A DNA stretch of 64,000 bases from UBA5189 sp035631615 (GCA_035631615.1 DASQIK010000044.1:8643-72642), one strand, 5' to 3'; shown: positions 33,937-44,766, counted from the stretch's first letter. The notes: a model not told the origin generated them from the letters alone. Numbers and translations are program-made.

Positions 33937-34628
33937 CCGGCGGCAAGCTCCGTTGCGCGGGCGAAGACCGCGTCGAGCATCGGGCGGGTCAGCCGGCCCG
34001 TGAACGTGTTCTGCTGGCTCACGTGGTAGCTCCCGAGGAGCGTCCATCGTCCGATCCGGACGTCCGCGCCGTGCCCGAATCGCGGCTTCGGCGATGGCAC
34101 CGCGAGGCCGAGCGCCGCGAACGAGGCGAGCGCCGCATCCCACGCGAATCCGCCGAGGGCGACCACGACCCGCACGCCCTCCAGCGCGGCGAGCTCCCGG
34201 ACGAGGTACGGCGCGCAGTTGCCGCGCTCCTGCGGGAGTGGCTTGTTGCCGGGCGGCGCGCACTTCACGGCCGCGGTGACCCAGGCGCCGATCGCCGCGA
34301 GGCCGTCGCCGGGCCGCGTGCTGGTCGGCTGGTTCGCCAGCCCGGCGGCGAACAGCGACGGCCACAGGAAGTTGCCGCTCTCGTCGCCGGTGAAGATCCG
34401 GCCGGTCCGATTGCCGCCGTTCGCCGCCGGCGCCAGGCCCAGGACGAGGATCCTGGCGGCCGGATCGCCGAAGCCCGGCAGCGGCCGCGCCCAGTACGTC
34501 TCGCCGGCGAACCTGCGCGGTGCCTCGCGGGCGGTACGCTCGCGCCACGCGACCAGGCGCGGGCAGCGCTCGCACGCCACGACCTCGCGCTCGAGCGACG
34601 CAAGCGCAGCAGCGCCCGTCACCCGCAT
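33933..34628 (-). CDS. Type 5 uracil-DNA glycosylase (UdgB)
   Basis: A 231-residue Fe-S glycosylase. The first Cys pair is CERC, the others are in VKCAPPGN and GNCAPYL, giving the 4Fe-4S site. The active-site motif is LGLAPAANGGNRTGRIFTGD, where Ala replaces the catalytic Asp/Asn of other UDGs, the hallmark of family 5; the late motif is GSYHVSQQNTFTG. Such enzymes excise uracil, hypoxanthine and xanthine from DNA and are frequent in GC-rich and thermophilic bacteria. Start ATG at 34628; an exporter gene follows after two bases. Confidence 0.93.
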   Translation of the reverse strand: MRVTGAAALASLEREVVACERCPRLVAWRERTAREAPRRFAGETYWARPLPGFGDPAARILVLGLAPAANGGNRTGRIFTGDESGNFLWPSLFAAGLANQPTSTRPGDGLAAIGAWVTAAVKCAPPGNKPLPQERGNCAPYLVRELAALEGVRVVVALGGFAWDAALASFAALGLAVPSPKPRFGHGADVRIGRWTLLGSYHVSQQNTFTGRLTRPMLDAVFARATELAAG

Positions 34629-34630
34629 CG

Positions 34631-35431
34631 CTACTTGAGCAGCAGCTTGTCGAGGCGGCCCGCAACCACGGTGAAGCCGAGCAGGCCCATCGCGGCGAGG
34701 TAGCCGACGTGGACGAGGATGTCAGGCCCGATCACGCCCAGGCTGAGCTGCCGGAGGAGCTCGACCCCGTGGTACAGCGGGGTGAGCTGGATGAGGATGC
34801 GCACGAAGTCCGGCATCGCGTCGATCGGGAAGAACGTGCCGCTGAACAGGAACATCGGCAGGATCGCGAGCTGGATGAGGTCGAAGTCCTGCCACGACCG
34901 CATGAACGACGTCGCCGCCATGCCCACCGCGGCGAACGCGAACCCGATCAGGAGCGCGCCCGGCAGCGTGAGGATGATCAGCGGCGAGCGGACGAGCCCG
35001 AGGACCACCATCACGCCGATGAACCCGACCGTGTACAGCGCACCGCGCATCAGCGCCCAGCCGAGCTCGCCGAGCGCGACGTCCGCGGGGGACATGGGGG
35101 TCGTCAGGATCGAGGCGAACGTCTTGTCGTAGTTCAGCTTGAAGAAGAAGTTGAACGTGCTTTCCGCGATCGCGCCGTTCATCGACGACGCAGCGAGCAG
35201 CGCCGGCGCCACGAACAGCGTGTACGAGATCAGCTGGCCGCCCGGCCCGTTGACGTCACCGACGAGCTTGCCCAGCCCGAACCCGATCGACAGCAGGTAG
35301 AACAGCGGCTCGAAGAAGCCCGACAGCAGCATGAGCCAGCCGTGCCGGTACACGAGCAGGTTGCGCTCGATCATGTGCAGCGGGCGGCGCGTCCCGAAGG
35401 CGAACGGCGGCGTGATGCGGAGGGCCGTCAT
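34631..35431 (-). CDS. ABC-2 type permease (NodJ-like), second
   Basis: A 266-residue membrane protein with six helices. FVAPALLAASSMNGAIAEST and LPMFLFSGTFFPIDAMPDFV are the hallmark segments of NodJ/ABC-2 permeases. It probably exports a lipid-linked saccharide, drug or other amphiphile with the two genes upstream. ATG at 35431, two bases after the stop of the sister permease. The downstream end touches the UDG gene. Confidence 0.9.
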   Translation of the reverse strand: MTALRITPPFAFGTRRPLHMIERNLLVYRHGWLMLLSGFFEPLFYLLSIGFGLGKLVGDVNGPGGQLISYTLFVAPALLAASSMNGAIAESTFNFFFKLNYDKTFASILTTPMSPADVALGELGWALMRGALYTVGFIGVMVVLGLVRSPLIILTLPGALLIGFAFAAVGMAATSFMRSWQDFDLIQLAILPMFLFSGTFFPIDAMPDFVRILIQLTPLYHGVELLRQLSLGVIGPDILVHVGYLAAMGLLGFTVVAGRLDKLLLK

Positions 35432-35433
35432 CG

Positions 35434-36261
35434 TCAGCCCCGCATCAGCCGCGCGCGGATGGTATGGACGGCTGCGATGCCGCCGCCGAGCGCCAGGGCC
35501 GCGAGGATCGCGAGATGGACCAGCGCCAGGACCGGCGCGTCGCCGATCGTCCCGAGCATCAGGGCGCGCGCGACGGCGACGCCGTGCCACAGCGGACTGA
35601 GCCAGGCGATCGGCTGGATGAGCGGCGGGAGCTGCTCGATCGGGAAGAACGTCCCGCTGAACAGGAACAGCGGCGTCACGCCGAAGCGAAAGATCGTCGA
35701 GAACCGGTCCGGTGTCCGCTGCGTCGCGGTGAACGCCATGATCGGCGTGGCGAACGCGAGCCCGGTCAGGACGGCCACGGGGACCGCCAGCACGATCATC
35801 CACGACCGGCTCGCGCCGTACGCCACGATGACGAGGGCGAAGATGGTGGCCACCAGGGTCAGCCGGACCGCGATCCAGGCGATGTTGCCGATCGCGACGT
35901 CGCGACCCTCCAGCGGGGTCGCAGCCATGGCGTGGAAGATCCGGTTCCATTGAAGGCCGCCGAGGATCGGGAAGGTCGCCTCGAACGAGCCGGTCTGCAT
36001 GAGCGACGACGCCAGCAGCCCGGGTGCCAGGAACTGCAGGTAGGTCACCCCGCCGAGGACCGCGTCCTGGGTGCGATCGACGTAGACGCCCAGCCCGAAG
36101 CCCATCGCGGTCAGGAACAGCGCCGGGATCCCGAACGACCCGAACAGCGACGCGCGATACAGCCGCCGGTACTGCCGCGCCCGGTGCTCGAAGACGCGGC
36201 CGGCGGTCGCCCACCAGGCGGCATTGGGCGCCGCGCCGCGCGCAATCGCCACCGCTGTCAC
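35434..36261 (-). CDS. ABC-2 type permease (NodJ-like), first
   Basis: A 275-residue homologue of the following permease, with six helices and LAPGLLASSLMQTGSFEAT, VTPLFLFSGTFFPIEQLPPL as matching hallmarks. Two different permeases for one ATPase suggest a heterodimeric channel. It begins 10 bases behind the ATPase gene. Confidence 0.9.
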   Translation of the reverse strand: MTAVAIARGAAPNAAWWATAGRVFEHRARQYRRLYRASLFGSFGIPALFLTAMGFGLGVYVDRTQDAVLGGVTYLQFLAPGLLASSLMQTGSFEATFPILGGLQWNRIFHAMAATPLEGRDVAIGNIAWIAVRLTLVATIFALVIVAYGASRSWMIVLAVPVAVLTGLAFATPIMAFTATQRTPDRFSTIFRFGVTPLFLFSGTFFPIEQLPPLIQPIAWLSPLWHGVAVARALMLGTIGDAPVLALVHLAILAALALGGGIAAVHTIRARLMRG

Positions 36262-36271
36262 GACGACCGTC

Positions 36272-37219
36272 CTACTCGATCAGGGACCGGCCGGTCAGCC
36301 GGAGGAACACGTCCTCGAGGGTCGACCGGCGCACGAGGACCGTCTCGGGACGGAGGCCGCGCTCCCGAGCCGCGATGACGACCGCCTCGCCGTCGTCGGC
36401 GTATGCGAGCACCCGGTCGGGCAGCTTCTCGATGCGCGACCCGAGGCCGTCGAACTGGCCGTCGAGGGTGTCCTGCACGCCGGCCGGGAACCGGAACTCG
36501 GCGACCTCCCTGGTCGAGTAGCGCTCGATCAGCTGGCGCGGCGAGCCCTCGGCCACGATCTTGGCCTTGTCCATCACCACGAGCCGGTCGCACAGCTGCT
36601 CGGCCTCGTCCATGTAGTGGGTCGTGAGCACGAGCGTCACGCCGCGCTGCTTGAGCCGGTACAGCCGGTCCCAGACGAGGTGCCGCGCCTGGGGGTCGAG
36701 GCCGGTCGTCGGCTCGTCGAGGAGCATCAGGTCCGGCTCGTTGATGAGCGAACGTGCGATCGTCAGGCGCCGCTTCATGCCGCCGGAAAGGGGCTCGACG
36801 AGGTCCTTGCCGCGGTCGGTGAGCTGGACGAACTCGAGCAGCTCGTCCGCGCGACGGGCGCATTCCTGGCGGGAGAAGCCGAAATAGCGGCCGTAGATGA
36901 TCAGGTTCTCGCGAACGGTCAGCTCGTTGTCGAGCGTGTCCTGCTGCGGAACCACGCCGAGCCGGCCGCGGATCTTCGCGCCGTCCGTGCGCGGGTCCAT
37001 CCCCTGCACGAGGAGCGTGCCGTCGCTGATCGGAGACGTGCACCCGATCATGCGCATCGTCGATGTCTTGCCGGCGCCGTTCGGCCCGAGGAACCCGAAC
37101 GCCTCGCCGGGTTGGACGTCGAAGTCGACCGCATCGACCGCGGTGAACGTGCCGAACCGCTTGGTCAGGCCCCGCGCCTCGATCAGCGGCGCCGATCCGG
37201 CGACCCGTTGCTCCTTCAT
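36272..37219 (-). CDS. ABC transporter ATP-binding protein (NodI/DrrA-like)
   Basis: A 315-residue ATPase. Walker A GPNGAGKTS, Q-loop VVPQQDTLDNE, signature LSGGMKRRLTIARSL, Walker B LMLLDEPTTGLDPQ and switch TTHYMDEAE are complete. LTVRENLIIYGRYFG and the C-terminal STLEDVFLRLTGRSL place it with NodI/DrrA drug or lipo-oligosaccharide exporters. ATG at 37219 is 9 bases behind a TAGGAT box with no ribosome site. It heads a three-gene exporter operon and is divergent from DUF2071. Confidence 0.93.
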   Translation of the reverse strand: MKEQRVAGSAPLIEARGLTKRFGTFTAVDAVDFDVQPGEAFGFLGPNGAGKTSTMRMIGCTSPISDGTLLVQGMDPRTDGAKIRGRLGVVPQQDTLDNELTVRENLIIYGRYFGFSRQECARRADELLEFVQLTDRGKDLVEPLSGGMKRRLTIARSLINEPDLMLLDEPTTGLDPQARHLVWDRLYRLKQRGVTLVLTTHYMDEAEQLCDRLVVMDKAKIVAEGSPRQLIERYSTREVAEFRFPAGVQDTLDGQFDGLGSRIEKLPDRVLAYADDGEAVVIAARERGLRPETVLVRRSTLEDVFLRLTGRSLIE

Positions 37220-37286
37220 GAGCGGCGAATCCTAGCCTCGCGTCCGGCAAGTCGCAGCCAGCTACAACCTGCTATGTTCGGGTAGC

Positions 37287-38090
37287 ATGAATGTCGATGC
37301 CGGTGCCGTGCTCGCGACCCCGCGGACGCGTCGCCGCTGGACGGATGCGGTCACCCTGCTGCGGAACTTCGCGCTGGTCACGTTCGATGTCGACCCGGCG
37401 CGGCTCGCCCGGGCGCTCCCGGACGGCCTCCGGCCCGAGGTCCGGACACTCGACGACGGGCGCCAACGTGGGTTTGTCTCCGCGGTCTCGTTCCGCGACA
37501 TCGACTTCCGGTTTCGTGGCGCCGAGCTCGTTCGCGCCTCGTTCGGGCAGACGAACTACCGCGCCTACGTGATCGGTCCTGACGGGCGCCGCGCCGTGCA
37601 CTTCTTCGAGACCACCCTCGATTCGCGCCTGGCCGTCGTCCCCCGCCGCCTGTGGGGCATGCCCTGGTTCGGCGGCAGGACGACGATCGAGGCGGCATGG
37701 GATGGCCCGAGGTGCCTGGCGTACCGGCATGTCTGCACGGGCGATCGGAACGGCGTGGACGCGCAGTTCACCGGGACCGACGTGCCCGCCGGGCGCCTCG
37801 ACGGCTTCGCCGACGCCGATGACACGGCCATCGTGCTGACCCATCCGCTCGACGGGTTCTACCAGCTCCCGGACGGCCGCCTCGGGCGGTACTCCGTCTG
37901 GCACCCGCGGCTGCGGCTCACCGTCGGCAGCGCGGTCCGCTCGCGATATGCCGTCTTCGAGCGGCTGGGCCTGGTCGCAGCTGGCGCGACGCCGCACTCG
38001 GTGCTGCTCCAGCCATCGGTGGAGTTCGACGTCCACCTGCCGCCGGTTCGCGGGGCGGCCGCGAATGGCCGGCGGACTACGCGAGGCTAG
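37287..38090 (+). CDS. DUF2071 (YqjF-like) protein
   Basis: A 267-residue soluble protein. LRNFALVTFDVDPARLARALP, SFRDIDFRFRG, FGQTNYRAYV, FFETTLDSRLAVVPRRLWGMP and RYSVWHPRL follow the course of DUF2071 proteins. Function unknown; the family has an acetoacetate-decarboxylase-like fold by known structures. ATG at 37287 is 8 bases behind TATGTT. Its stop shares CTAG with the stop of the convergent MFS gene. Confidence 0.85.
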   Translation: MNVDAGAVLATPRTRRRWTDAVTLLRNFALVTFDVDPARLARALPDGLRPEVRTLDDGRQRGFVSAVSFRDIDFRFRGAELVRASFGQTNYRAYVIGPDGRRAVHFFETTLDSRLAVVPRRLWGMPWFGGRTTIEAAWDGPRCLAYRHVCTGDRNGVDAQFTGTDVPAGRLDGFADADDTAIVLTHPLDGFYQLPDGRLGRYSVWHPRLRLTVGSAVRSRYAVFERLGLVAAGATPHSVLLQPSVEFDVHLPPVRGAAANGRRTTRG

Positions 38091-39394
38091 GCGGCCTCGG
38101 GAGCGCCGATCGCCTCCGGTTCGACCTCGCCCGAGTGGGCGATGTGCGCGAACTCCCGCCACAGGATCACGACGAGGATGGCGGAGCCGATGAATCCGAA
38201 CCAGAACGGCGCGGTGATCCCGAACTGGCGCGCGAGCAGGCCGCCGATCGGCGTGCCGACGACGATGCCGCCGAAGACCCCGACGCGGTAGATGCCGGAG
38301 ACGCGGCCGATCAGCTGGTCCGGGACGGCTCGCTGGCGGATCGAGGTCGCCGTCGTGCCCCAGACGAATGCATGCGCCCCGAACACCACCATGGTCACCA
38401 GGGCGACCGCCGGCGAGCGGGTGAGCGCCAGGGTCAGGTGCGTGAACGTCTCGATGATCAGGCCCACACGCATGATGTTGCCGAGGCTGAACCGCCGCTC
38501 CAGCGCGCCATACGCGAACGTGCCGATGGCCCCGCCGATGGCCGACGCCGTCGTGAGCAGGCCGAACCCGACGCTGTCCATCCCGAGCCGGTCACCCGTG
38601 TAGAGGACCAGCACCGACCACGCCGCACCGAACGTTACGTTGAACGCGACGATGGTCAGGACGAGCGTGCGCATCGGCCGGTGGTCGCGGAGCCAGCGGG
38701 CGCCCTCGAGCAGGTCGTGGCGGATCGAGGTCGAGGGGCCGTCCTCGCGTTCGAGGTCGCCCTCGACCGCCGCGGCGTGGGGGGCGGCGTCCGAGGCGGC
38801 GATGCGCAGGATCAGCGCGGCGCCCAGGACGTAGGCGATGGCATCGACGGCGAACGGCATCGACGTCGCGAACACGAACAGGAACGCGCCGATCGGCGGC
38901 CCGATCAGCTGGTTCGTGAAGATGTAGCCGGCCTGCAGCCGGGCGTTCGCGATGCCGAGGCCGGTGCGCGGGACCAGGCGCGGCAGCAGGCTGGTGGTCG
39001 CAAGGTCTCCGAACGTCTCGGCCGTTCCGAGCAGGAGCAGGCCGGTGAGCACGACGGCGATGCTGATCGTGCCCGTCAGGATCATCGCGGCGAGACCGGC
39101 CAGCACGACGGCGCGCGCGAGATTGACGAAGATCGCGATCCGGCGCCGGTCCTGGCGGTCGACGATCACCCCGGCGACCGTGCCGAAGACGAGCGCCGGC
39201 AGGTAGTCGCACAGGAACGCCAGCGAGACCAGGAACGGATCGCGGGTCAACGACGCGACGAGCAGGGGGCCCGCGGCGACCACGATGCCGTCGCCGAGGT
39301 TCATGACGACGACGGCCGACAGCAGCGGTCGGAACGGCCGACCGAGACGCGCTGGCGAGATCGCGTCGACGAGTGCCGTCATGGGCGTTGGCAC
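38087..39394 (-). CDS. MFS transporter (MFS_3/EntS-like)
   Basis: A 435-residue membrane protein with twelve helices. LVASLTRDPFLVSLAFLCDYLP and GVIVDRQDRRRIAIFVNLARA are the first-loop signature of the EntS-like group, and the central loop (TSIRHDLLEGARWLRDHRPMR) also fits. Such proteins export siderophores or macrolides; substrate here unknown. A second Met at 39382 is an alternative start. The neighbours are not operon partners. Confidence 0.87.
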   Translation of the reverse strand: MPTPMTALVDAISPARLGRPFRPLLSAVVVMNLGDGIVVAAGPLLVASLTRDPFLVSLAFLCDYLPALVFGTVAGVIVDRQDRRRIAIFVNLARAVVLAGLAAMILTGTISIAVVLTGLLLLGTAETFGDLATTSLLPRLVPRTGLGIANARLQAGYIFTNQLIGPPIGAFLFVFATSMPFAVDAIAYVLGAALILRIAASDAAPHAAAVEGDLEREDGPSTSIRHDLLEGARWLRDHRPMRTLVLTIVAFNVTFGAAWSVLVLYTGDRLGMDSVGFGLLTTASAIGGAIGTFAYGALERRFSLGNIMRVGLIIETFTHLTLALTRSPAVALVTMVVFGAHAFVWGTTATSIRQRAVPDQLIGRVSGIYRVGVFGGIVVGTPIGGLLARQFGITAPFWFGFIGSAILVVILWREFAHIAHSGEVEPEAIGAPEAA

Positions 39395-39439
39395 GGTTGC
39401 ATCGGCGCGTCAGCCTACCGCGGGCCGTACGCTGCGCGA

Positions 39440-39803
39440 GTGGTGCAGTCGTACACCGCCGAGGTGGTACTCGCGGCGCTGGTTCGTCAGACCATGGAGC
39501 TCGCCGCCGAGGCCGCCACACGCGGTGATCCGCCGTTTGGCGCGCTCCTCGTGGACCCTTCCGGCGCCGTCGTGGCACGCGCATCCAACCGCCAGGTCTC
39601 CGGCAACGACCACAGCCCACGCCGAGATCGAGCTGTTGCGCGCCGCCGCGCGCGCCGGCCACCGGGGGCCGCTCGATGGCTACGCGCTCGTCGTCAACGC
39701 CCACGCCCGCCACCCGCCGCGCACCCTCGCCGGCATCCTCGCCACCGAGTCAGCCACGCAGATCGCGAGCTTCCGCTCCGCTGGCCAGCCCGCGATCGAC
39801 TGA
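39440..39803 (+). pseudogene. Nucleoside/nucleobase deaminase, frameshifted and lacking its PCxxC
   Basis: From GTG at 39440 (or 39443) one frame encodes TMELAAEAATRGDPPFGALL, SGAVVARASNRQVSGND, the N-terminus of cytidine/guanine deaminase-like enzymes. At about 39611-39618 the homology jumps to another frame reading TAHAEIELLRAAARAGHRG, with the zinc HAE motif, then PLDGYALVVNA. The expected E-P-C-x-M-C block is absent; the frame ends in unrelated sequence at 39803. One frameshift and one deletion thus inactivate it. A TACGCT box 6 bases before GTG suggests that a promoter survives. Confidence 0.75.
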
Positions 39804-39869
39804 TCGATCGCGGCGCGCACCCATGGGCTGATAAGCGGGCGCCAATCGATGGACGCCAACGTATGCATC

Positions 39870-40586
39870 GTGGATGTAATTCGGCTCGGCCGAGTGGTTC
39901 GTGCGCTCCGAATTCGGCACGGATGGCGCCAGACCGATCTCGCCTCGCGGGTTGGCGTCTCGCAATCGCTTGTCGCGCGGGTCGAGCGCGGCGGTGCCGA
40001 TCGACTGACGGTCAAGGTACTGGAAGCCATCGTCGTCGCCGTCGGCGCCAGGCTGAACCTCCGTGTTGACTGGAACGGCGAGGCGGCAGATCGCCTCCTC
40101 GACGCCGATCACGCCGCCCTCGTCGAGATGGTGCTCCGAATCCTCCGTGATTCGGGCTGGGAGGCAGTCCCCGAGGTCAGCTTTGCGATCAACGGCGAAC
40201 GCGGCTCGATCGACATCCTCGGCTGGCACGCTGCTTCCGAGACCCTGCTGATCATCGAGGTGAAGTCGGTCATCCCGGATGTCCAGGCAACCCTGTTCGT
40301 CTTCGATCGAAAGGTCCGCCTCGCCGGTACGATCGGTGCCGCCCGCAGCTGGAGGCCAAGGCGCGTGGGTCAGCTCATCGTCGTCGCCGAGGGCCGGACG
40401 GCACGCCGACGGGTGGAGATGCACGCAGCGACATTCGAGGCGCGCCTCCCGGATCGGGGCCGGGGCATCCGCGCATTTCTCACAGCGCCCGCCGACCACG
40501 CCGGACTTCGCGGCCTCTGGTTCCTGTCAGCCAGAACTGGAGCGGGTAGTCGGCAGCGAGTTGTCAGAGGCCGCCGAGCAGCGTGA
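39870..40586 (+). CDS. XRE-type HTH fused to a PD-(D/E)XK nuclease-like domain, paralogue 2
   Basis: A 238-residue protein from GTG at 39870 (ATG at 39849 would add seven residues). The HTH (residues 5-62) contains GWRQTDLASRVGVSQSLVAR. The C-terminal domain has Glu102 on strand one, Asp115 in GSIDILGWH and Glu130-x-Lys132 in LIIEVKS, again D-x14-E-x-K, followed by the shared DRKVR. Arrangement and spacing match the paralogue at 26093-26845. Both start codons are preceded by TGCATC and, further up, by GATAAGC. It stands alone behind a broken deaminase and before the dnaK operon (convergent). Function unknown; a DNA-binding, possibly DNA-cleaving protein. Confidence 0.75.
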   Translation: MDVIRLGRVVRALRIRHGWRQTDLASRVGVSQSLVARVERGGADRLTVKVLEAIVVAVGARLNLRVDWNGEAADRLLDADHAALVEMVLRILRDSGWEAVPEVSFAINGERGSIDILGWHAASETLLIIEVKSVIPDVQATLFVFDRKVRLAGTIGAARSWRPRRVGQLIVVAEGRTARRRVEMHAATFEARLPDRGRGIRAFLTAPADHAGLRGLWFLSARTGAGSRQRVVRGRRAA

Positions 40587-40680
40587 GCATGGCATCGAAC
40601 CACTTAACCGTCATCTCGACACCGACGTGGGAGTTCGACAGGGGCTGGCGGCCCAAATACCCTGGTCGGTTCTAAACGAC

Positions 40681-40712
40681 GACTCGCTCGGCCAAATCGG
40701 CTCGAGCGAGTC
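40681..40712. terminator. Hairpin between HTH-nuclease gene 2 and dnaK
   Basis: GACTCGCTCG (40681-40690) and CGAGCGAGTC (40703-40712) are a perfect 10-bp inverted repeat with a 12-nt loop. Seen from dnaK the stem is followed by GTCGTTTAG, so it may terminate the hrcA-grpE-dnaK transcript about 105 bp past the stop. The rest of 40587-40816 contains a smaller GGTTCG/CGAACC dyad and no gene. Confidence 0.5.
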
Positions 40713-40816
40713 GGGTCAGTGCTGGATGACGAGTGGCGGCGGGCGAGGCGGCGCGGGTTCGAAACGCCGCGAACCGAGGGGTCCGCGGCGTCGTACGCGG
40801 CTGAGAGGCGGCGGAG

Positions 40817-42796
<1,980 letters not shown>

Positions 42797-42820
42797 GGGT
42801 CTGGTGGCTCCTGTTCGCTG

Positions 42821-43570
42821 CTAGTTGGCTCGGTCGGTGGTTGGAATCGGTTCGGATTCGGTGGCGCTGCCGTCGTCCTCGGCGACCGCGACCAGCGCGG
42901 GCCGGATGACCCGATCGCGGATCCGGTAGCCGCGGCGCAGCTCCTCGACGATCTCGCCGCCGGGGCGGCCGGTACCGGGGACGTTCACGACGGCCTCGTG
43001 CTCGCGCGGGTCGAACCGGAGGCCCGCCGACGCGTCGATGCGCGAGACACCCTCGCTCTCGAGGAGCATCCGGAGCTTGCGATCGATGGCGGCGATGCCC
43101 TCGACCCAGCCGGCGTCGACGCCGGTCTCCGGCCGGTGCTCGACCGCGAGGTCGAAGTCGTCGGCGAGGCCGAGCACCTTGCGGATGAGGCCCTCCGACG
43201 CGATGCCGGCCATGGCCTCGCGCTCCTCAGCCGTGCGGCGCTTGAAGTTGAGGAACTCCGCGCGCTCGCGCTGGAGGGCGGCGAGGTAGTCGTCGCGCTC
43301 CTTCTGGAGTGCCTCGAGGGCGGCCTCGGCGCCCTTGTCCCGGCGGCCGATCCGGCCGACGAGCGGCGTCGATCCGCGTCCGGCGCTCGGAGCGCCATCG
43401 GATGCCGGCGCACCGCCCTCCGTCAGGCGCTGGATCTCGAGGCGCGCCAGCTCGACCTGGCGCCGTGCCAGGTCTCGCTCACGTGCCAGTCGCTCGATCT
43501 CGGCGGCGAGCTTGGCCGGTGAGACGTCGATGGCGGCGGCGCGCTGCTGCGCGCGGGTTGGTCGATCCAT
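42821..43570 (-). CDS. grpE: Nucleotide exchange factor GrpE
   Basis: A 249-residue GrpE. A long coiled coil (LAAEIERLARERDLARRQVE and EALQKERDDYLAALQRERAE), the NFKRRTAEER segment and the C-terminal GYRIRDRVIRPALVAVAE beta-domain are recognisable. It releases ADP from DnaK. Somewhat longer than the usual 180-210 residues because of an Ala/Pro-rich insertion between the helices. 17 bp behind hrcA. Confidence 0.95.
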   Translation of the reverse strand: MDRPTRAQQRAAAIDVSPAKLAAEIERLARERDLARRQVELARLEIQRLTEGGAPASDGAPSAGRGSTPLVGRIGRRDKGAEAALEALQKERDDYLAALQRERAEFLNFKRRTAEEREAMAGIASEGLIRKVLGLADDFDLAVEHRPETGVDAGWVEGIAAIDRKLRMLLESEGVSRIDASAGLRFDPREHEAVVNVPGTGRPGGEIVEELRRGYRIRDRVIRPALVAVAEDDGSATESEPIPTTDRAN

Positions 43571-43587
43571 GTGCAGGTAATCCCCGT

Positions 43588-44652
43588 TCAGTGGTAGAGG
43601 TGGTCGACGAGCTCATTCATGAGCCCGGAGACGAAGCGGACGGTGCCGATCGCCGATGAGTAGGCCAGGCGCGTCGGGCCGAGCACGCCGACGACCCCGA
43701 CGGCGCGGTCGCGCCGGCCGTATGGCGCGAGCACGAGCGCGACCTCGCGCATGTCCGGCGGCTCGTTCTCGTGGCCGATGAAGACCTGCACGACGCCGGA
43801 TGCCGCGACGCTCCCGACGAGCTCGCCGAGGTACGTCCGGTTCTCGAGGGCGGTGAACACGCGCCGCAGCTTCTCGCTGTGCGCGAACTCGGGGGCGCCC
43901 ATGACGTTGAGCAGCCCGTCGCTGAAGACCTCCTCGACGGCGGCGCGGTCGTAATCCGACAGCACCCGCCCGATGCGCTCGCCGACCCGCGCGACGAGCT
44001 CCCAGTGCGGCACCGAGGGATCGAGCGCCAGGAGCGCACGCTCCACGTCGTCGGCGGTCGCGTCGTGGACGAGATCGTTGAGCACGGCGGCGACGACGGT
44101 CAGCGCCTCCTGGTCCTCCGGCGCGCCGAGGGTCACGAGGGACTGCTTGATCGAGCCTTCGCGGAGGACGACGACCAGGCTGGCCATGCGCTCGTTGATC
44201 GAGACGAGGTCCACGCGCCGGACGCGCGCGGCGGCCGGCTTGGCCGGGGTCGCGAGGCCGGCGGCGTGGGTCAGCCCGGCGATCGTCGACGCGGCCAGGC
44301 GGAACCAGTGCTCGCTGGCGAACTCGACCTGGCCGAACTGGTGACGGATCATGAGCTGCTCGACCTCGGGCAGCGGGGCGGAGTCGATGATCGACTCGAC
44401 GAACCAGCGATAGCCGGCGTCTGTCGGGATGCGGCCGGCCGAGGTGTGTGGATGGTCCAGGAGGCCGGCCAGCTCGAGCTCCGCGAGGATGTTGCGGACG
44501 GTCGCGCTGGACACGCCGAGGCGATACCGATCGACCAGCGCCTGGCTGCCGACAGGGGTCGCTGTCATGACGTATTCCTCGATGACGGCCCGCAGGATCG
44601 CCTGTGCGCGAAGGTCCAGGGGGCCGCTGGAGCGACGGATGCGACGCGCCAA
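43588..44652 (-). CDS. hrcA: Heat-inducible transcription repressor HrcA
   Basis: A 354-residue repressor. Its N-terminal winged helix includes LRAVIEEYVMTATPVGSQAL and SSATVRNILAELELAGLL, then HTSAGRIPTDAGYRWFV, the family signature. HrcA binds CIRCE and is kept active by GroEL in most species. TTG start at 44652. A CIRCE element and a consensus promoter lie directly upstream, so it represses its own operon with grpE and dnaK. Confidence 0.97.
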   Translation of the reverse strand: MARRIRRSSGPLDLRAQAILRAVIEEYVMTATPVGSQALVDRYRLGVSSATVRNILAELELAGLLDHPHTSAGRIPTDAGYRWFVESIIDSAPLPEVEQLMIRHQFGQVEFASEHWFRLAASTIAGLTHAAGLATPAKPAAARVRRVDLVSINERMASLVVVLREGSIKQSLVTLGAPEDQEALTVVAAVLNDLVHDATADDVERALLALDPSVPHWELVARVGERIGRVLSDYDRAAVEEVFSDGLLNVMGAPEFAHSEKLRRVFTALENRTYLGELVGSVAASGVVQVFIGHENEPPDMREVALVLAPYGRRDRAVGVVGVLGPTRLAYSSAIGTVRFVSGLMNELVDHLYH

Positions 44653-44682
44653 GGCCGGTTCTCCCGATTGGATGCTCGGTCG

Positions 44683-44709
44683 TTAGCACTCTCCATGCCA
44701 GAGTGCTAA
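44683..44709. promoter_or_regulatory. CIRCE operator
   Basis: TTAGCACTC-N9-GAGTGCTAA is a perfect copy of the CIRCE consensus. It lies about 30 bp before the hrcA start and just downstream of the -10 box, so bound HrcA blocks initiation and the element is also part of the leader RNA. Confidence 0.98.
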
Positions 44710-44721
44710 CGCGTTGGAAGG

Positions 44722-44750
44722 ATCGTAGCCCGAGCGGTCGGGAGTGTCAA
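44722..44750 (-). promoter_or_regulatory. Promoter of the hrcA-grpE-dnaK operon
   Basis: On the minus strand TTGACA (44745-44750), a 17-bp spacer and TACGAT (44722-44727) give a strong housekeeping promoter; the start point falls at about 44715, next to CIRCE. Confidence 0.9.
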
Positions 44751-44766
44751 CGCGCCCGGCGTGGCC

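Noticed and set aside
40745..40785. GGTTCGAAACGCCG, resembling a tRNA T-loop
   Set aside because: No matching acceptor, D or anticodon arm is found around it.
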